Shown here one piece after another: positions 1 to 8,065 of a stretch of 64,000 nucleotides of DNA. The translations under genes were made by a program, and so were the position numbers. Origin of the DNA: Hymenobacter terricola (GTDB lineage: Bacteria > Bacteroidota > Bacteroidia > Cytophagales > Hymenobacteraceae). The stretch covers positions 1 through 64,000 of the forward strand of contig NZ_JAGEMO020000039.1 in NCBI RefSeq assembly GCF_017921975.2, written 5' to 3'. Below the pieces are notes generated by a model. That model saw nothing but the letters and a program-made list of their open reading frames with translations. It made no database searches and was not told the origin of the DNA. Every line of letters begins with the position of its first letter. Within the stretch, counting starts at the first letter, position 1.

Positions 1-119
1 CGAACGGCATTGGGGCCAAGGTGGTGGACGGCATTTACTATTACCTGGCCGAAGTGGAGTTCGCCGACTTCGCCAACACCCGGCGCACCTACAAAGGCTG
101 GGTTGAGATTGTGCGCTAA
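1..119 (+). CDS. C-terminus of a gliding-motility-associated (CHU_C-type) surface protein, partial
   Basis: Only the last 38 codons are inside the window, read in the frame starting at base 3 and ending with TAA at 117-119. The residues include a VVDGIYYYLAEVEF-type strand and end in YKGWVEIVR. That ending is typical of the gliding-motility-associated C-terminal domain (CHU_C), which in Bacteroidota directs very large secreted proteins through the type IX secretion system to the cell surface. The rest of the protein, and so its passenger function, lies upstream of the window. The family call rests on recognition of this short tail only. Confidence 0.6.
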   Translation, partial: NGIGAKVVDGIYYYLAEVEFADFANTRRTYKGWVEIVR

Positions 120-120
120 A

Positions 121-332
121 TCACGGATTTAGCCGGATTATTCGAAATTCACGGATTAATTGCAGTGCGGAGCGGGCCAGATGGTCCGCTCCGTTTTTTT
201 GGGCCAATGGTGGTTTTTGTGCAGCTTGCGCCCCGGTTCGGGTTTTAGGGTCCGAAATCAACCCGCCCCAATCCCACCCACCGTTCCAAAAAATCAATCT
301 GCGAAATCCGATGAATCCGTCTATATCCGTGA
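121..332. repeat. Inverted pair of REP-like 'ACGGATT' repeats flanking the fabD leader
   Basis: The arm at 121-161 contains two cacggatt/ccggatta units. Its reverse complement aligns without gaps to 292-332 at 32 of 41 positions. The same unit forms the larger inverted pair at 4963-5160. The right arm runs into the start of fabD: the ATG at 311 and the first seven codons are repeat sequence. A rho-independent terminator for the upstream gene lies between the arms. Confidence 0.7.
168..200 (+). terminator. Rho-independent terminator after the CHU_C protein gene
   Basis: An 11-bp stem (cggagcgggcc with ggtccgctccg, one G-U pair) closes a 4-nt loop and is followed by seven T residues at 194-200. 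Confidence 0.85.
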
Positions 333-1195
333 TATTCCCAGGCCAGGGCAGCCAGTTTCCGGGCATGGCCCGCGAGCTGTTCGACCAAAACCTCGACGCC
401 CGCGCCCTAATGACTCAGGCCAACGACATCCTGGGCTTCAGCCTCACCGCCGCCATGTTTACGGGCACCGACGAGGACCTGCGCCGCACCGACGTGACCC
501 AGCCGGCCATCTTCGTGCATTCGGTGGCTCAGTTTGTGGCCCGGCCCGAGCTGGTGCCGGCCATGACGGCCGGCCACTCGCTGGGCGAGTTCTCGGCCCT
601 GGTAGCAGCCGGCGTATTGAAATTTGAAGATGCCCTGCCCTTGGTAGCCCGCCGCGCCCAGGCCATGCAAGCTGCCTGCGAGGAGCAGCCCGGCACCATG
701 GCCGCCATTCTGGGGCTTGATGATGCCACGGTGGAGCGCATCTGCCAGGAAATCACCGCCGCGGGCGATGTGGTGGTGGCCGCCAACTACAACTGCCCCG
801 GCCAGCTCGTCATTTCCGGCACTACGGAAGGCGTGGCCAAAGCCTGCGAAGCCCTGAAAGCCGCCGGGGCCAAGCGCGCCCTGCTGCTGCCCGTGGGCGG
901 GGCTTTCCATTCGCCGCTGATGCAGAGCGCCGCCGCCGCCCTGGCCGAAGCCATCGAGAAAACTACCTTCGGCGCGGCCCGCTGCCCCGTGTATCAGAAC
1001 GTGGACGCCCGGCCTCATACTGACCCAAGCGAAATCAAAGCCAATCTGTTGGCCCAGCTCACGGCCCCCGTGCGCTGGACGCAATTGGTGCAGGCCATGG
1101 CCGCCGATGGGGCCACCGAATTCGTGGAGTGCGGCCCCGGCAAGGTGCTGCAAGGGCTTGTGAAGAAGATTGTGCCCACGGCCATCATCGGCTAA
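311..1195 (+). CDS. fabD: Malonyl-CoA:ACP transacylase
   Basis: Transfers malonate from CoA to acyl carrier protein, supplying extender units for type II fatty acid synthesis in the cytoplasm. The 294-residue length is normal for FabD. Visible motifs are GQGSQ at 11-15, the nucleophile elbow GHSLGE with Ser90, and His200 in GGAFHSPLM, which completes the Ser-His dyad. The chosen ATG at 311 is the only one just before the conserved FPGQGSQ strand. That ATG and codons 1-7 lie inside a REP-like repeat, so the extreme N-terminus (MNPSISV) is repeat-derived. The next gene begins directly at the stop codon, suggesting translational coupling. Confidence 0.95.
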   Translation: MNPSISVIFPGQGSQFPGMARELFDQNLDARALMTQANDILGFSLTAAMFTGTDEDLRRTDVTQPAIFVHSVAQFVARPELVPAMTAGHSLGEFSALVAAGVLKFEDALPLVARRAQAMQAACEEQPGTMAAILGLDDATVERICQEITAAGDVVVAANYNCPGQLVISGTTEGVAKACEALKAAGAKRALLLPVGGAFHSPLMQSAAAALAEAIEKTTFGAARCPVYQNVDARPHTDPSEIKANLLAQLTAPVRWTQLVQAMAADGATEFVECGPGKVLQGLVKKIVPTAIIG

Positions 1196-2437
1196 GTGGT
1201 GCGGGGGACGCTGGAATCGGCCCATGAGGCGCGATGGTTTTGGTGGTCGGTAGGACTGGCGGCGCTGGTGCAGCTGGCCCTGTTTGCCACGGCCACCGGC
1301 CCCGGCCTGGCCGGCACCGGCGACTCCGGCTACTACCTGCACGCGGCCGGCACCCTGCGCACGGCCGGCCATCTGCTCAACCCCGACGGCTCGGCCTACC
1401 GCTACTGGCCGCCGCTGTACCCGGCACTGCTGGCGCTGGGCGGCAGCCTGGGCGCGGCGCGGCTGCTGCAAGGCAGCTGCCTGGTAATAAGCCTGCTGGC
1501 ATGGAGCCAGCTGGGGCGTTCGCTGCTGCCCCGCGCCGTGGCGGTTGTCCTGCCCTGGGCCCTGGCTCTGAGTACGCCATGGCTGCTGGTGAGCAAGTTT
1601 GTGTGGGCCGAAACCGTGTTTTTAGCCTTATTTGCGGGGTATGCCGGGGCACTATTCCGGTGGCTGCGCATACGCCGGGCCGGCTGGGGGGCGCTGGCCA
1701 CGGGGCTGGGCGTGCTGCTGCCGTTGCAGCGCACGGCGGGCTTCTTCCTGTTGGCGGGTGTTGCACTGGGCCTGCTGCCGGAATGGAGAAAGCTGCTGCC
1801 GAAGCAGCGCCTGTTGCTGGTTGCCCATTTTGCAATTAGCGTGGTGGGAGGGATTCTCTGGCATTTCTATGCGCTGCTGGTGGCGGCTCCCAGCGTGTAC
1901 CGCCTCAACCGGGGATGGGCGCAGTTTTTTGATTCTGCCGCCGATTACGGGTTTCTGGTGGGCCGGTGGCTGCTGCCTGTGCCGGCGGCGTGGCGGCCCG
2001 AGGTGCCCGTTTTGTGGGCGTTGGGGCTGCTGGGGCTGCTGGCCTGGCTATGGCCCCGGCCGCCGCGCGCCCTGGAAGTAGCGCCCGGTTTCGGCCCCGT
2101 GTCGCCCTGGCTGGCTGCCTTCCCGCGGGTGGTGTGGATGAGTGTTTTTGTCTTCATCCTGCTGATGCTGATTTCCACCACCTTCACCCGCAGCGCCTCG
2201 GGCCTTTACGACTCTGAGCGTTACGCCAGCGTGCTTTATGGGCCGGTTTTGCTCCTGGCCCTGCGTCGGCTGGGTGGGGCGCTGGCTGCGAAAAACAGCG
2301 CGCCAAGGCGGTGGCCGCAGCTTCTGCTGCTAGGCATAATGGGCATATTTGTGGCCTATGCGGCGGGCCGGTCGGGAAGCAATGCGCTGTCGCTGCGCAA
2401 GCTGCCCGTGTTGATGTGGCCAGCCGCGAACAAATGA
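1196..2437 (+). CDS. Polytopic membrane protein, GT-C glycosyltransferase-like
   Basis: 413 residues with about ten hydrophobic segments. The N-terminal part has a first helix followed by a GDSGYYL loop and an RYWPPLYPALLAL segment. This arrangement resembles lipid-phosphosugar-dependent glycosyltransferases of the GT-C/ArnT-PMT type, where an acidic residue in the first extracytoplasmic loop is catalytic. The start is a GTG at 1196 or 1199, immediately after the fabD stop; no in-frame ATG lies near, so coupling to fabD is likely. Its substrate cannot be read from sequence, and the family call is by architecture rather than a firm motif. Confidence 0.6.
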   Translation: MVRGTLESAHEARWFWWSVGLAALVQLALFATATGPGLAGTGDSGYYLHAAGTLRTAGHLLNPDGSAYRYWPPLYPALLALGGSLGAARLLQGSCLVISLLAWSQLGRSLLPRAVAVVLPWALALSTPWLLVSKFVWAETVFLALFAGYAGALFRWLRIRRAGWGALATGLGVLLPLQRTAGFFLLAGVALGLLPEWRKLLPKQRLLLVAHFAISVVGGILWHFYALLVAAPSVYRLNRGWAQFFDSAADYGFLVGRWLLPVPAAWRPEVPVLWALGLLGLLAWLWPRPPRALEVAPGFGPVSPWLAAFPRVVWMSVFVFILLMLISTTFTRSASGLYDSERYASVLYGPVLLLALRRLGGALAAKNSAPRRWPQLLLLGIMGIFVAYAAGRSGSNALSLRKLPVLMWPAANK

Positions 2438-2468
2438 TTTATAGCGGTTTGCACCGCATCAGCTTCTT

Positions 2469-2972
2469 CTAAAGCTGTTCCTCCAGCCACGGCTGCACGG
2501 GCAGCGGGTCGGGGCACCGCGCCAGCAGTTCCGCCACCGTCAGGCCCAGCACCGGATGCTGCACCTGCCCGCCGATTTCGGCCAGGGGAACCAGGGCAAA
2601 CCTCCTTTCGGCCAGCCGTGGATGCGGCACGGTCAGGCCCGGCTGGTCGATGATTTCGGAGCCGTACAGCAAAATATCCACGTCGAGGGTGCGGCTGCCC
2701 CAGCGCTCACTCCGCTCGCGGCCGGCGTGCTGCTCAGCGGCCAGGCAGTGCGCCAGCAGCAGGCCGGGCGGCAACGTGGTGCGCAGGGCCAGGGCCTGGT
2801 TGAGAAAAGCCGGCTGGTCTTCGCGGCCCCAGGCCGCCGTTTCATACAAGGCAGATGCCGCTGCAATTTCGCCCGCCGTGGCGGCCAGATAGGCCCGTGC
2901 TTCGCGGAGAAGCGCAGCCCGGTCGCCCAGGTTGCTGCCCAGCAGCAAGTAGGCGGTTTTCGTGGCGCTCAC
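2469..2972 (-). CDS. folK: 2-amino-4-hydroxy-6-hydroxymethyldihydropteridine pyrophosphokinase
   Basis: Catalyses ATP-dependent pyrophosphorylation of hydroxymethyldihydropterin, the step before dihydropteroate synthase in folate synthesis. The 167 residues open with LLLGSNLGDR (9-18), the pterin/ATP-site signature. The second signature, RSERWGSRTLDVDILLYG, starts near residue 87, with metal-binding Asp97 and Asp99. Length and motifs are complete. Its ATG overlaps the TGA of the upstream hydrolase gene (ATGA at 2969-2972), so the two are one transcription unit with translational coupling. Confidence 0.95.
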   Translation of the reverse strand: MSATKTAYLLLGSNLGDRAALLREARAYLAATAGEIAAASALYETAAWGREDQPAFLNQALALRTTLPPGLLLAHCLAAEQHAGRERSERWGSRTLDVDILLYGSEIIDQPGLTVPHPRLAERRFALVPLAEIGGQVQHPVLGLTVAELLARCPDPLPVQPWLEEQL

Positions 2973-3829
2973 GCCTGGCGCTGGAAGAACGCGGCCGTGG
3001 CCTCAGCAACGTGCCGGGCCGGCTCGGGCAAGGTCTTTTCGGGCCAGGGATGCGCCCCGCCGAACATGTGCATGGCCCCCGGCACCAGCAGCAGCTCGGC
3101 ATCGGGCTTGAGCTGCTGGAGGGCGTGGGCGGCGTCCACGGCCACGGTTTCGTCCTGGTCGCCGTGGATGATGAGCAGGGGCTGGCGCAGCTTCCGGCGC
3201 ACGTTGTGCGGGATGTCCAGGCGCGGGCGGTGGGCGTGGTAGTCCTCCACAATCTGGTAGTGCATGGGCAGCTCCTGGCCGGTGCGGGTGTTGGGAACGT
3301 GCAGCACCCCGGCCCGCTGCCATTCGTCGAACACCGGCTGGGGCCATTGCGGGTGCACTTCGGCGATGGCGGCCCAGGTGGCCACGGCCCGCACGCGCCG
3401 GTCTTCGGCGGCTTTCAGCAGCACCAGACCGCCGCCCCGGCTGTGGCCCACCAGGAAGAGGCGGTTCAGGTCCGTTTCGGCGGCGGGCAGGGGCGTGGCG
3501 CCCGGCGTAAAAAGCGCGTCGAGAACCTGGCCAATGTCGTCCAGCTCAATGCTGAAATTGTTGCGGCCAAAGGCTTCCAAATCCTCCAAATCGCCGGTGC
3601 CGCCCACCACAATGCCGTTGTGCGAAAGGTTCAGCTTCACAAACACAAAGCCGCGCTCGGCAAAAAAATCAGCCAGCAGTGGGAAGTGGCCCCAGTCTTT
3701 GAACCCTTTGAACCCGTGCACGAACACCACCACCGCCTTGGGCTGGCCATCGGGCCGGTAGGTGGCATCGGCCTCAAAAGGCCTGCCGTGGCGCGTGCCG
3801 GTAAGCAAAAAGGACGAATGAGTAAGCAT
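2969..3829 (-). CDS. Alpha/beta hydrolase (dienelactone-hydrolase-like)
   Basis: 286 residues from the ATG at 3829. An ORF extends 29 codons further upstream, but the conserved fold begins after this Met and a promoter-like motif lies 4 nt upstream. VVVFVHGFKGFKDWG gives the oxyanion-hole strand, GHSRGG the nucleophile elbow, IHGDQDETV the acid loop, and an MHMFGG near the end supplies the histidine. It is probably a soluble esterase or acyl hydrolase of unknown substrate. It overlaps folK by 4 bp in the same operon; no functional link to folate is known. Confidence 0.8.
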   Translation of the reverse strand: MLTHSSFLLTGTRHGRPFEADATYRPDGQPKAVVVFVHGFKGFKDWGHFPLLADFFAERGFVFVKLNLSHNGIVVGGTGDLEDLEAFGRNNFSIELDDIGQVLDALFTPGATPLPAAETDLNRLFLVGHSRGGGLVLLKAAEDRRVRAVATWAAIAEVHPQWPQPVFDEWQRAGVLHVPNTRTGQELPMHYQIVEDYHAHRPRLDIPHNVRRKLRQPLLIIHGDQDETVAVDAAHALQQLKPDAELLLVPGAMHMFGGAHPWPEKTLPEPARHVAEATAAFFQRQA

Positions 3830-3833
3830 GGCG

Positions 3834-3841
3834 CGAAGGTA
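3834..3841 (-). promoter_or_regulatory. Promoter -7-like motif TACCTTCG, possible leaderless start
   Basis: On the minus strand TACCTTCG ends 4 nt before the hydrolase ATG at 3829. If it is the Bacteroidota -7 element, transcription would start at or within a few bases of the start codon. The same arrangement is seen before recQ and the monooxygenase. Confidence 0.4.
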
Positions 3842-3954
3842 GGGGAGAGGGCTAGCCCAATGGCCGTTAGTAGAGGTATAATCCGTTCCGGGCGCAAAAG
3901 GTTGGGGGCGGGGCATGGGCCTCTGCGCGGTTGTGCCGTATCATTGCCGGCGCA

Positions 3955-4962
3955 ATGCCCCAACAATCCCCCTTCTCCCTCGCCCAGATTCAGGCCCCCA
4001 TCGCGGCCGAAATGGAAGAGTTTGAGCACAAGTTCCGCCAGTCGATGCGCACCAAGGTGCTGCTGCTCGACAAGATTATGGGCTACATCGTGAAGCGCAA
4101 GGGCAAGCAAATCCGGCCGATGTTTGTGTTTCTCACGGCCCGCGCCACCCGCGCCGAGCCCGCCACCGGTGGCCCGCTGCCCGAAGCCACCTTTCGCGGC
4201 GCGGCCCTCATCGAGCTGCTGCACACCGCCACGCTGGTGCACGACGACGTGGTGGACGAGAGCAATTACCGCCGGGGCTTCTTTTCCATCAATGCGCTGT
4301 GGAAAAACAAAATTGCCGTGCTGGTCGGTGATTACCTGCTGTCGCGCGGCCTGTTGCTGGCGCTGCAAAACGACGATTACGACCTGCTGAAAATCGTGAG
4401 CAATGCGGTGCGGGAATTAAGCGAAGGCGAATTGCTGCAAATAGAAAAAGCCCGCAAATTAGACATCACCGAAGATGTTTATTTTGACATTATTCGCCAG
4501 AAAACGGCGTCGCTGATTGCCTCGTGCACGGCCGTGGGCGCATCGTCCGTCGGAGCCGATAAAGAAACGATTGAACGCGCCCGCTTATTCGGCGAAAAAG
4601 TTGGCATTGCCTTTCAAATTAAGGACGACTTATTCGACTACGGCACGGCCGAAATCGGCAAGCCAGTGGGCATCGATATCAAAGAGAAAAAGATGACGCT
4701 GCCGCTGATTTATGCCCTTCAACGGGCCAGCTGGCTGGAAAAGCGCAAGGTTATCTTCAACGTAAAAAACAACGAAGGCCACCGCGACCGGGTGCAGCAG
4801 GTAATTGAATTCGTGAAGAAATCGGGCGGGTTGGATTACGCCATTACCACGATGAAAAAATACCGCGACGAAGCCCTGGAAATCCTGCACAGCTTCCCGG
4901 AATCTCCCAGCCGCACGTCGTTGGAGCAGTTAATTAATTACACGATTGAACGGGAGAAATAG
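3955..4962 (+). CDS. Trans-polyprenyl diphosphate synthase
   Basis: Condenses isopentenyl diphosphate with an allylic diphosphate to make a long polyprenyl chain, probably the quinone side chain. The protein is 335 residues from the ATG at 3955; an upstream in-frame ATG at 3931 only adds eight unconserved residues. The first aspartate-rich motif is DDVVD at about 97-101, after LIELLHTATLVH. The second is KDDLFDY at about 223-229, and GKQIRP marks the IPP-binding lysine/arginine region. This is the IspB/octaprenyl synthase subgroup in style, but chain length cannot be read reliably. Confidence 0.9.
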   Translation: MPQQSPFSLAQIQAPIAAEMEEFEHKFRQSMRTKVLLLDKIMGYIVKRKGKQIRPMFVFLTARATRAEPATGGPLPEATFRGAALIELLHTATLVHDDVVDESNYRRGFFSINALWKNKIAVLVGDYLLSRGLLLALQNDDYDLLKIVSNAVRELSEGELLQIEKARKLDITEDVYFDIIRQKTASLIASCTAVGASSVGADKETIERARLFGEKVGIAFQIKDDLFDYGTAEIGKPVGIDIKEKKMTLPLIYALQRASWLEKRKVIFNVKNNEGHRDRVQQVIEFVKKSGGLDYAITTMKKYRDEALEILHSFPESPSRTSLEQLINYTIEREK

Positions 4963-5160
4963 GACCACTGATTAGCACGGATTTTAACGGATTGGGACGG
5001 ATTATTTGTGGTTCCGCGCCGTGGCTGTTATTCGCCAATTCTGTTTATAAGTCAAAGAAAAAGCCGCTTAAATAAAGCGGCTTTTTCTTTGGTCAAAGTG
5101 AGAAGGAGGGCCCACAAAGAATCCGTCCCAATCCGTTGAAATCCGTTCAATCTGTGGTCT
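4963..5160. repeat. REP-like inverted repeat enclosing a terminator
   Basis: About 50-nt arms at 4963-5012 and 5111-5160 are near-complementary. Both carry cacggatttt/caacggattgggacggatt units, and the left arm begins one base after the synthase stop. Between them is the perfect 16-bp hairpin at 5054-5090. The whole sits between two convergent genes and matches the repeat pair at 121-332. Confidence 0.85.
5054..5090. terminator. Bidirectional terminator
   Basis: Perfect 16-bp arms (aaagaaaaagccgctt and its complement) around a 5-nt loop. A-rich and T-rich ends serve as U-tracts in both directions for the convergent polyprenyl synthase and zinc-ribbon genes. Confidence 0.85.
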
Positions 5161-5459
5161 TATTTGTCGGCTACCTGGTAGCTTACCTCCTTCGCGTGGC
5201 TCACTTTGAACGTGACGCCGTCGAACGTGCTGTCGATTTCCAGGGAGTGCGTGATGTCGCAGCCGGGGCACTTTATTTCTTCGATTTCGTGGTTGTCGGC
5301 GTGCTCGGGCAGGTCGGCCTCGTCGTTGGGAGCGGGCACACCCATGAGGTCGGTGAAGACTTCTGTGTGGCATTTCTCGCACTCAAATTTGAGGCCGACG
5401 GCGCGGCCCTGCAGGTCGTTGAGGGGAGCGGGCGAGTTGGGTTGTTGCTGAATCCACAT
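5160..5459 (-). CDS. Small zinc-ribbon-like protein of unknown function
   Basis: 99 residues with two CxxC pairs, Cys27/Cys30 (CEKC) and Cys64/Cys67 (CPGC), spaced as in a four-cysteine zinc ribbon. The intervening segment is rich in Asp and Glu and contains a His. No signal peptide or membrane segment is visible, so a cytoplasmic metal-stabilised fold is likely. The partner and role are unknown. It is a single gene, convergent with the polyprenyl synthase and divergent from the P450 gene. Confidence 0.7.
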   Translation of the reverse strand: MWIQQQPNSPAPLNDLQGRAVGLKFECEKCHTEVFTDLMGVPAPNDEADLPEHADNHEIEEIKCPGCDITHSLEIDSTFDGVTFKVSHAKEVSYQVADK

Positions 5460-5562
5460 AAAAGGAGAGGTGTTTGGGGAAATGAAGAGAAAGCGGTGGG
5501 CCGTGGCCCGGTTGAGTTTACGCGGTGGGGTCGAAAAAGATAAGTGGGCCGCGGCCGGAGGT

Positions 5563-5570
5563 TATTTTTG
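5563..5570 (+). promoter_or_regulatory. Promoter -7 element TATTTTTG of the P450 gene
   Basis: Exact match to TAnnTTTG, 29 nt before the ATG at 5600. It lies downstream of the longer ORF's first ATG (5525), which supports 5600 as the real start. Confidence 0.5.
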
Positions 5571-5599
5571 CGGGCTGCATCTGGTTGCGGCCACGGGCT

Positions 5600-7021
5600 A
5601 TGGGAGACTTGCAAGGTGCCGAAAAAATAGGTAAAATCCCGGTTGTGCTGCCGCGCCTGCCGCGCTGGCGCTCGCTGCTGCGCTCCTTCGCGCTGGCCAA
5701 AGACCCGCTGCCGGTGCTGAACGAGGCCCTGGCCCGCTACGGCGACACGGTGGAGCTGTTTATTGGCGGGGTGGAGAAGAGCATCCTCACCCGCGACCCC
5801 GGCCTGACCCAGCACGTATTGCAAAAAAACCATCGCAACTACGCCAAATCGAAGTTCACGCAGGGGTTTTCGCGCTACATCGGCCACGGCCTGCTCACCA
5901 ACGAGGGGCCCGACTGGCTGCGGCAGCGCCGGCTCATTCAGCCCGGTTTCCATCGGCAGCGGGTGGCCGGCCTCACGGGCCTGATGCAGGAAATCACGGC
6001 CGAAACGCTGGCGCCGCTGGCCGCCCGGGCAGCCGAAGCGGGCGGCGCGGCCACGGTGGAAGTCCACGCGCTGATGACCCGGCTCACGTTCCGCATCATC
6101 GCCCGCTCGGTGTTCAGCACCAACTTCCCGGAGGCCGAGCTGGACCGGCTGGCGGGGCTGATTACCGAAATTCAGGCGTTTTTCGTGCGCTCCATCCGGC
6201 AGCCGTACCTCAAGCCGTGGTTTCGGTTTAAAGGCCATTTCAAGTACCACGATGCGCTGGCCGCGGAGCTGCGCACGCTGCTGGCCGGCCTCATTGCCCA
6301 GCGCCAGCAGGCCAACGCCCGGCCCGGCGCCACCCCGCCCGACGACCTGCTGCAAATGCTGCTCGACGTGCGCTACGAGGACACCGGCGAGCCCATGACC
6401 CCCGACCGGCTCATCGACGAAGCCCTGATTTTGCTGGTGGCCGGCCACGAAACCAGCGCCAACGCCCTCACCTGGCTCACGTACCTGCTGGCCCACCACC
6501 CGTCCGAAGCCGTGGTTGTCCAGACCGAAATGGCCACCGTGCTGGCCGGGCGGCCGCCCACTTTCGAGGACTTGCCGCGCCTTGGCAGCGCCCTGCACGC
6601 GGTGCAGGAAACCATGCGCCGCTACCCGCCCGCCTGGATGGTGGACCGCGTGGCCCTGGCCGACGACGAGTACAACGGCCTGCGCATTCCCAAAGGCACC
6701 CTGTTTTCGCTGTATTTCCACGGCCTGCACCACGACGAAAAGTATTGGCCCAACCCGCAGGAATTCCGTCCCGGCCGCTTTGCGCCGGGCCAGGCCCCGC
6801 CGGTGCAGCCCAACGCGTTTGTGCCCTTCGGCGGCGGCCCGCGCCTGTGCATCGGCATGCAGTTTGCCCTCACCGAAATGCAGCTCGTGACGCTGGAGCT
6901 GCTCCGGCAGTTCGACCTGGAATGGGTGCCCGGCCAGCCGCCCGTGACCATGCAGCCGCTCATCACGCTGCGGCCGAAGCACGATTTTCAGGTGCGGCTG
7001 CGGCTGCGGCCAACAGCATAA
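5600..7021 (+). CDS. Cytochrome P450
   Basis: Haem-thiolate monooxygenase, 473 residues from the ATG at 5600. The I-helix oxygen-binding motif AGHETS is at about 281-286, the K-helix ExxR (ETMR) at about 337-340, and the haem ligand loop FGGGPRLCIG has Cys417. A PERF-like FRPGRF precedes the haem loop. There is no N-terminal membrane anchor and no fused reductase, so it needs separate ferredoxin or flavodoxin partners, which are not nearby. It resembles CYP102/CYP4-like fatty-acid or hydrophobe hydroxylases in overall motif style, but the substrate is unknown. Confidence 0.93.
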   Translation: MGDLQGAEKIGKIPVVLPRLPRWRSLLRSFALAKDPLPVLNEALARYGDTVELFIGGVEKSILTRDPGLTQHVLQKNHRNYAKSKFTQGFSRYIGHGLLTNEGPDWLRQRRLIQPGFHRQRVAGLTGLMQEITAETLAPLAARAAEAGGAATVEVHALMTRLTFRIIARSVFSTNFPEAELDRLAGLITEIQAFFVRSIRQPYLKPWFRFKGHFKYHDALAAELRTLLAGLIAQRQQANARPGATPPDDLLQMLLDVRYEDTGEPMTPDRLIDEALILLVAGHETSANALTWLTYLLAHHPSEAVVVQTEMATVLAGRPPTFEDLPRLGSALHAVQETMRRYPPAWMVDRVALADDEYNGLRIPKGTLFSLYFHGLHHDEKYWPNPQEFRPGRFAPGQAPPVQPNAFVPFGGGPRLCIGMQFALTEMQLVTLELLRQFDLEWVPGQPPVTMQPLITLRPKHDFQVRLRLRPTA

Positions 7022-7025
7022 GCCC

Positions 7026-7190
7026 CTGAAAGCGCCAGGAAGGCCTTCGCCGGAGTTGCATGGCCTCTTGAAAGCGTCAGGGCGCCTGTCGCCTCAGCCG
7101 CATGGCTGCCTGATGCTTTCAGGGTGCCCGTCGCCGGAGCCGCATGGCATCCTGAAACGCTTGGGCACCCATGCGGCTGGGCCGGCAGGC
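7026..7190. repeat. 42-bp tandem repeats between convergent genes
   Basis: Units starting at 7026, 7068, 7110 and 7152 are exactly 42 bp apart. They share (c/t)tga-aagcg-caggg and a gccg-catggc core. The fourth unit is diverged and forms an inverted copy of the core (ccatgcggctgg). The period is a multiple of three, so a minus-strand ORF through it shows a 14-residue repeat, but nothing else supports coding. Confidence 0.75.
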
Positions 7191-7213
7191 CTCTGGTGGC
7201 GGTGGCGCAGCGC

Positions 7214-8065
7214 CTACTGCAAGTGGTAGGTGAGCACGGGCGGGAAGGCGTGGGTGGCCACGGCCTCGGCAATGCTGGTGCGGAAAAAGCTGCTCAGGCC
7301 GGAGCGAACGTGGGTGGGAATGACCACCAAATCGGCGTTGACCTGCTGGGCATATTGCTCGATGCCGGCCACCGTGCTGCCGGCCTGCACCACCCCCATC
7401 TGCATGTGGGGGAACTGGGCGTGTTGCGCAAATTCCTGCATGTGCTGCGTGGTGGCGGCGCTGTGCGTGCCGGAAGCGACGTGCAGCAGGTGCAGGGTGG
7501 CATCGGGGAAAGTGGCCAGCACCTGGCGCAGGTTGTCGATGGCCCGTGTGGCTTCGTCGGTAAAATCGGACGGGAACACAACGGTGCGCACTTCAAACTC
7601 GGCCTGCTGGTGCTTCACCGCCAGCACCGGGCAGGGCGCCAGCCGAATGGTGCGCTCGGTGTTCGAGCTCACGAAGAAATGCTCCATGGCCCCGTGGCCC
7701 CGCGCGCCCATCACCACCAGGTCGGTGTCGTGGCGCTGAATGGCTTTCAGAATGCCCTCGCCGATGGGGCCGACTTTTATCGACTCCTGCACCGGCACGT
7801 CGGCCGCCAGCCGCGTGGCCTCGCCCATCAGGTTGTGCAGGCGGCGCTTGGTGGCCTCCATCAGCTTAATGGGGAAGATTTGGTCGATGCCCGGGCCGGC
7901 CACCGTGCTGCCCGAGCTGCTGAAACCACCGGCTGAATCCTCGAGGCCTTCCAGCACGTGCAGCAGCACCACGCGGCCGCCGGTGTGCCGGGCCAGCTGC
8001 AAGGCCACCTCGTAGGCATAGTGGGCTTCGGGCGAAAAATCAGTGGGAACCAGAATGCTTTTCAT
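7214..8065 (-). CDS. Tandem-domain universal stress protein (paralog 1)
   Basis: 283 residues with two UspA folds. The first starts MKSILVPTDFSPEA and carries a VVMGARGHG nucleotide-binding-type loop near residues 118-126. The second starts near VRTVVFPSDFT at about 160 and has VVIPTHVRSG near the C-terminus. Such proteins bind ATP or act as stress-induced regulators in the cytoplasm. It lies next to a close paralog in the same orientation, and the last 50 nt of the two genes are identical. No partner or regulator gene is adjacent. Confidence 0.9.
   Translation of the reverse strand: MKSILVPTDFSPEAHYAYEVALQLARHTGGRVVLLHVLEGLEDSAGGFSSSGSTVAGPGIDQIFPIKLMEATKRRLHNLMGEATRLAADVPVQESIKVGPIGEGILKAIQRHDTDLVVMGARGHGAMEHFFVSSNTERTIRLAPCPVLAVKHQQAEFEVRTVVFPSDFTDEATRAIDNLRQVLATFPDATLHLLHVASGTHSAATTQHMQEFAQHAQFPHMQMGVVQAGSTVAGIEQYAQQVNADLVVIPTHVRSGLSSFFRTSIAEAVATHAFPPVLTYHLQ

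Noticed and set aside
407-1471. Long open frame on the minus strand over fabD
   Set aside because: Antisense shadow of a clear FabD gene in G+C-rich DNA; the translation is low-complexity Gly/His/Gln/Arg with no fold.
7026-7190. Possible CRISPR-like array from its regular period
   Set aside because: The 42-bp units are contiguous degenerate copies with no unique spacers.
6988-7272. Minus-strand frame with 14-residue repeats
   Set aside because: Created by the 42-bp tandem repeats and extends into the P450 and stress-protein genes; no start signal.
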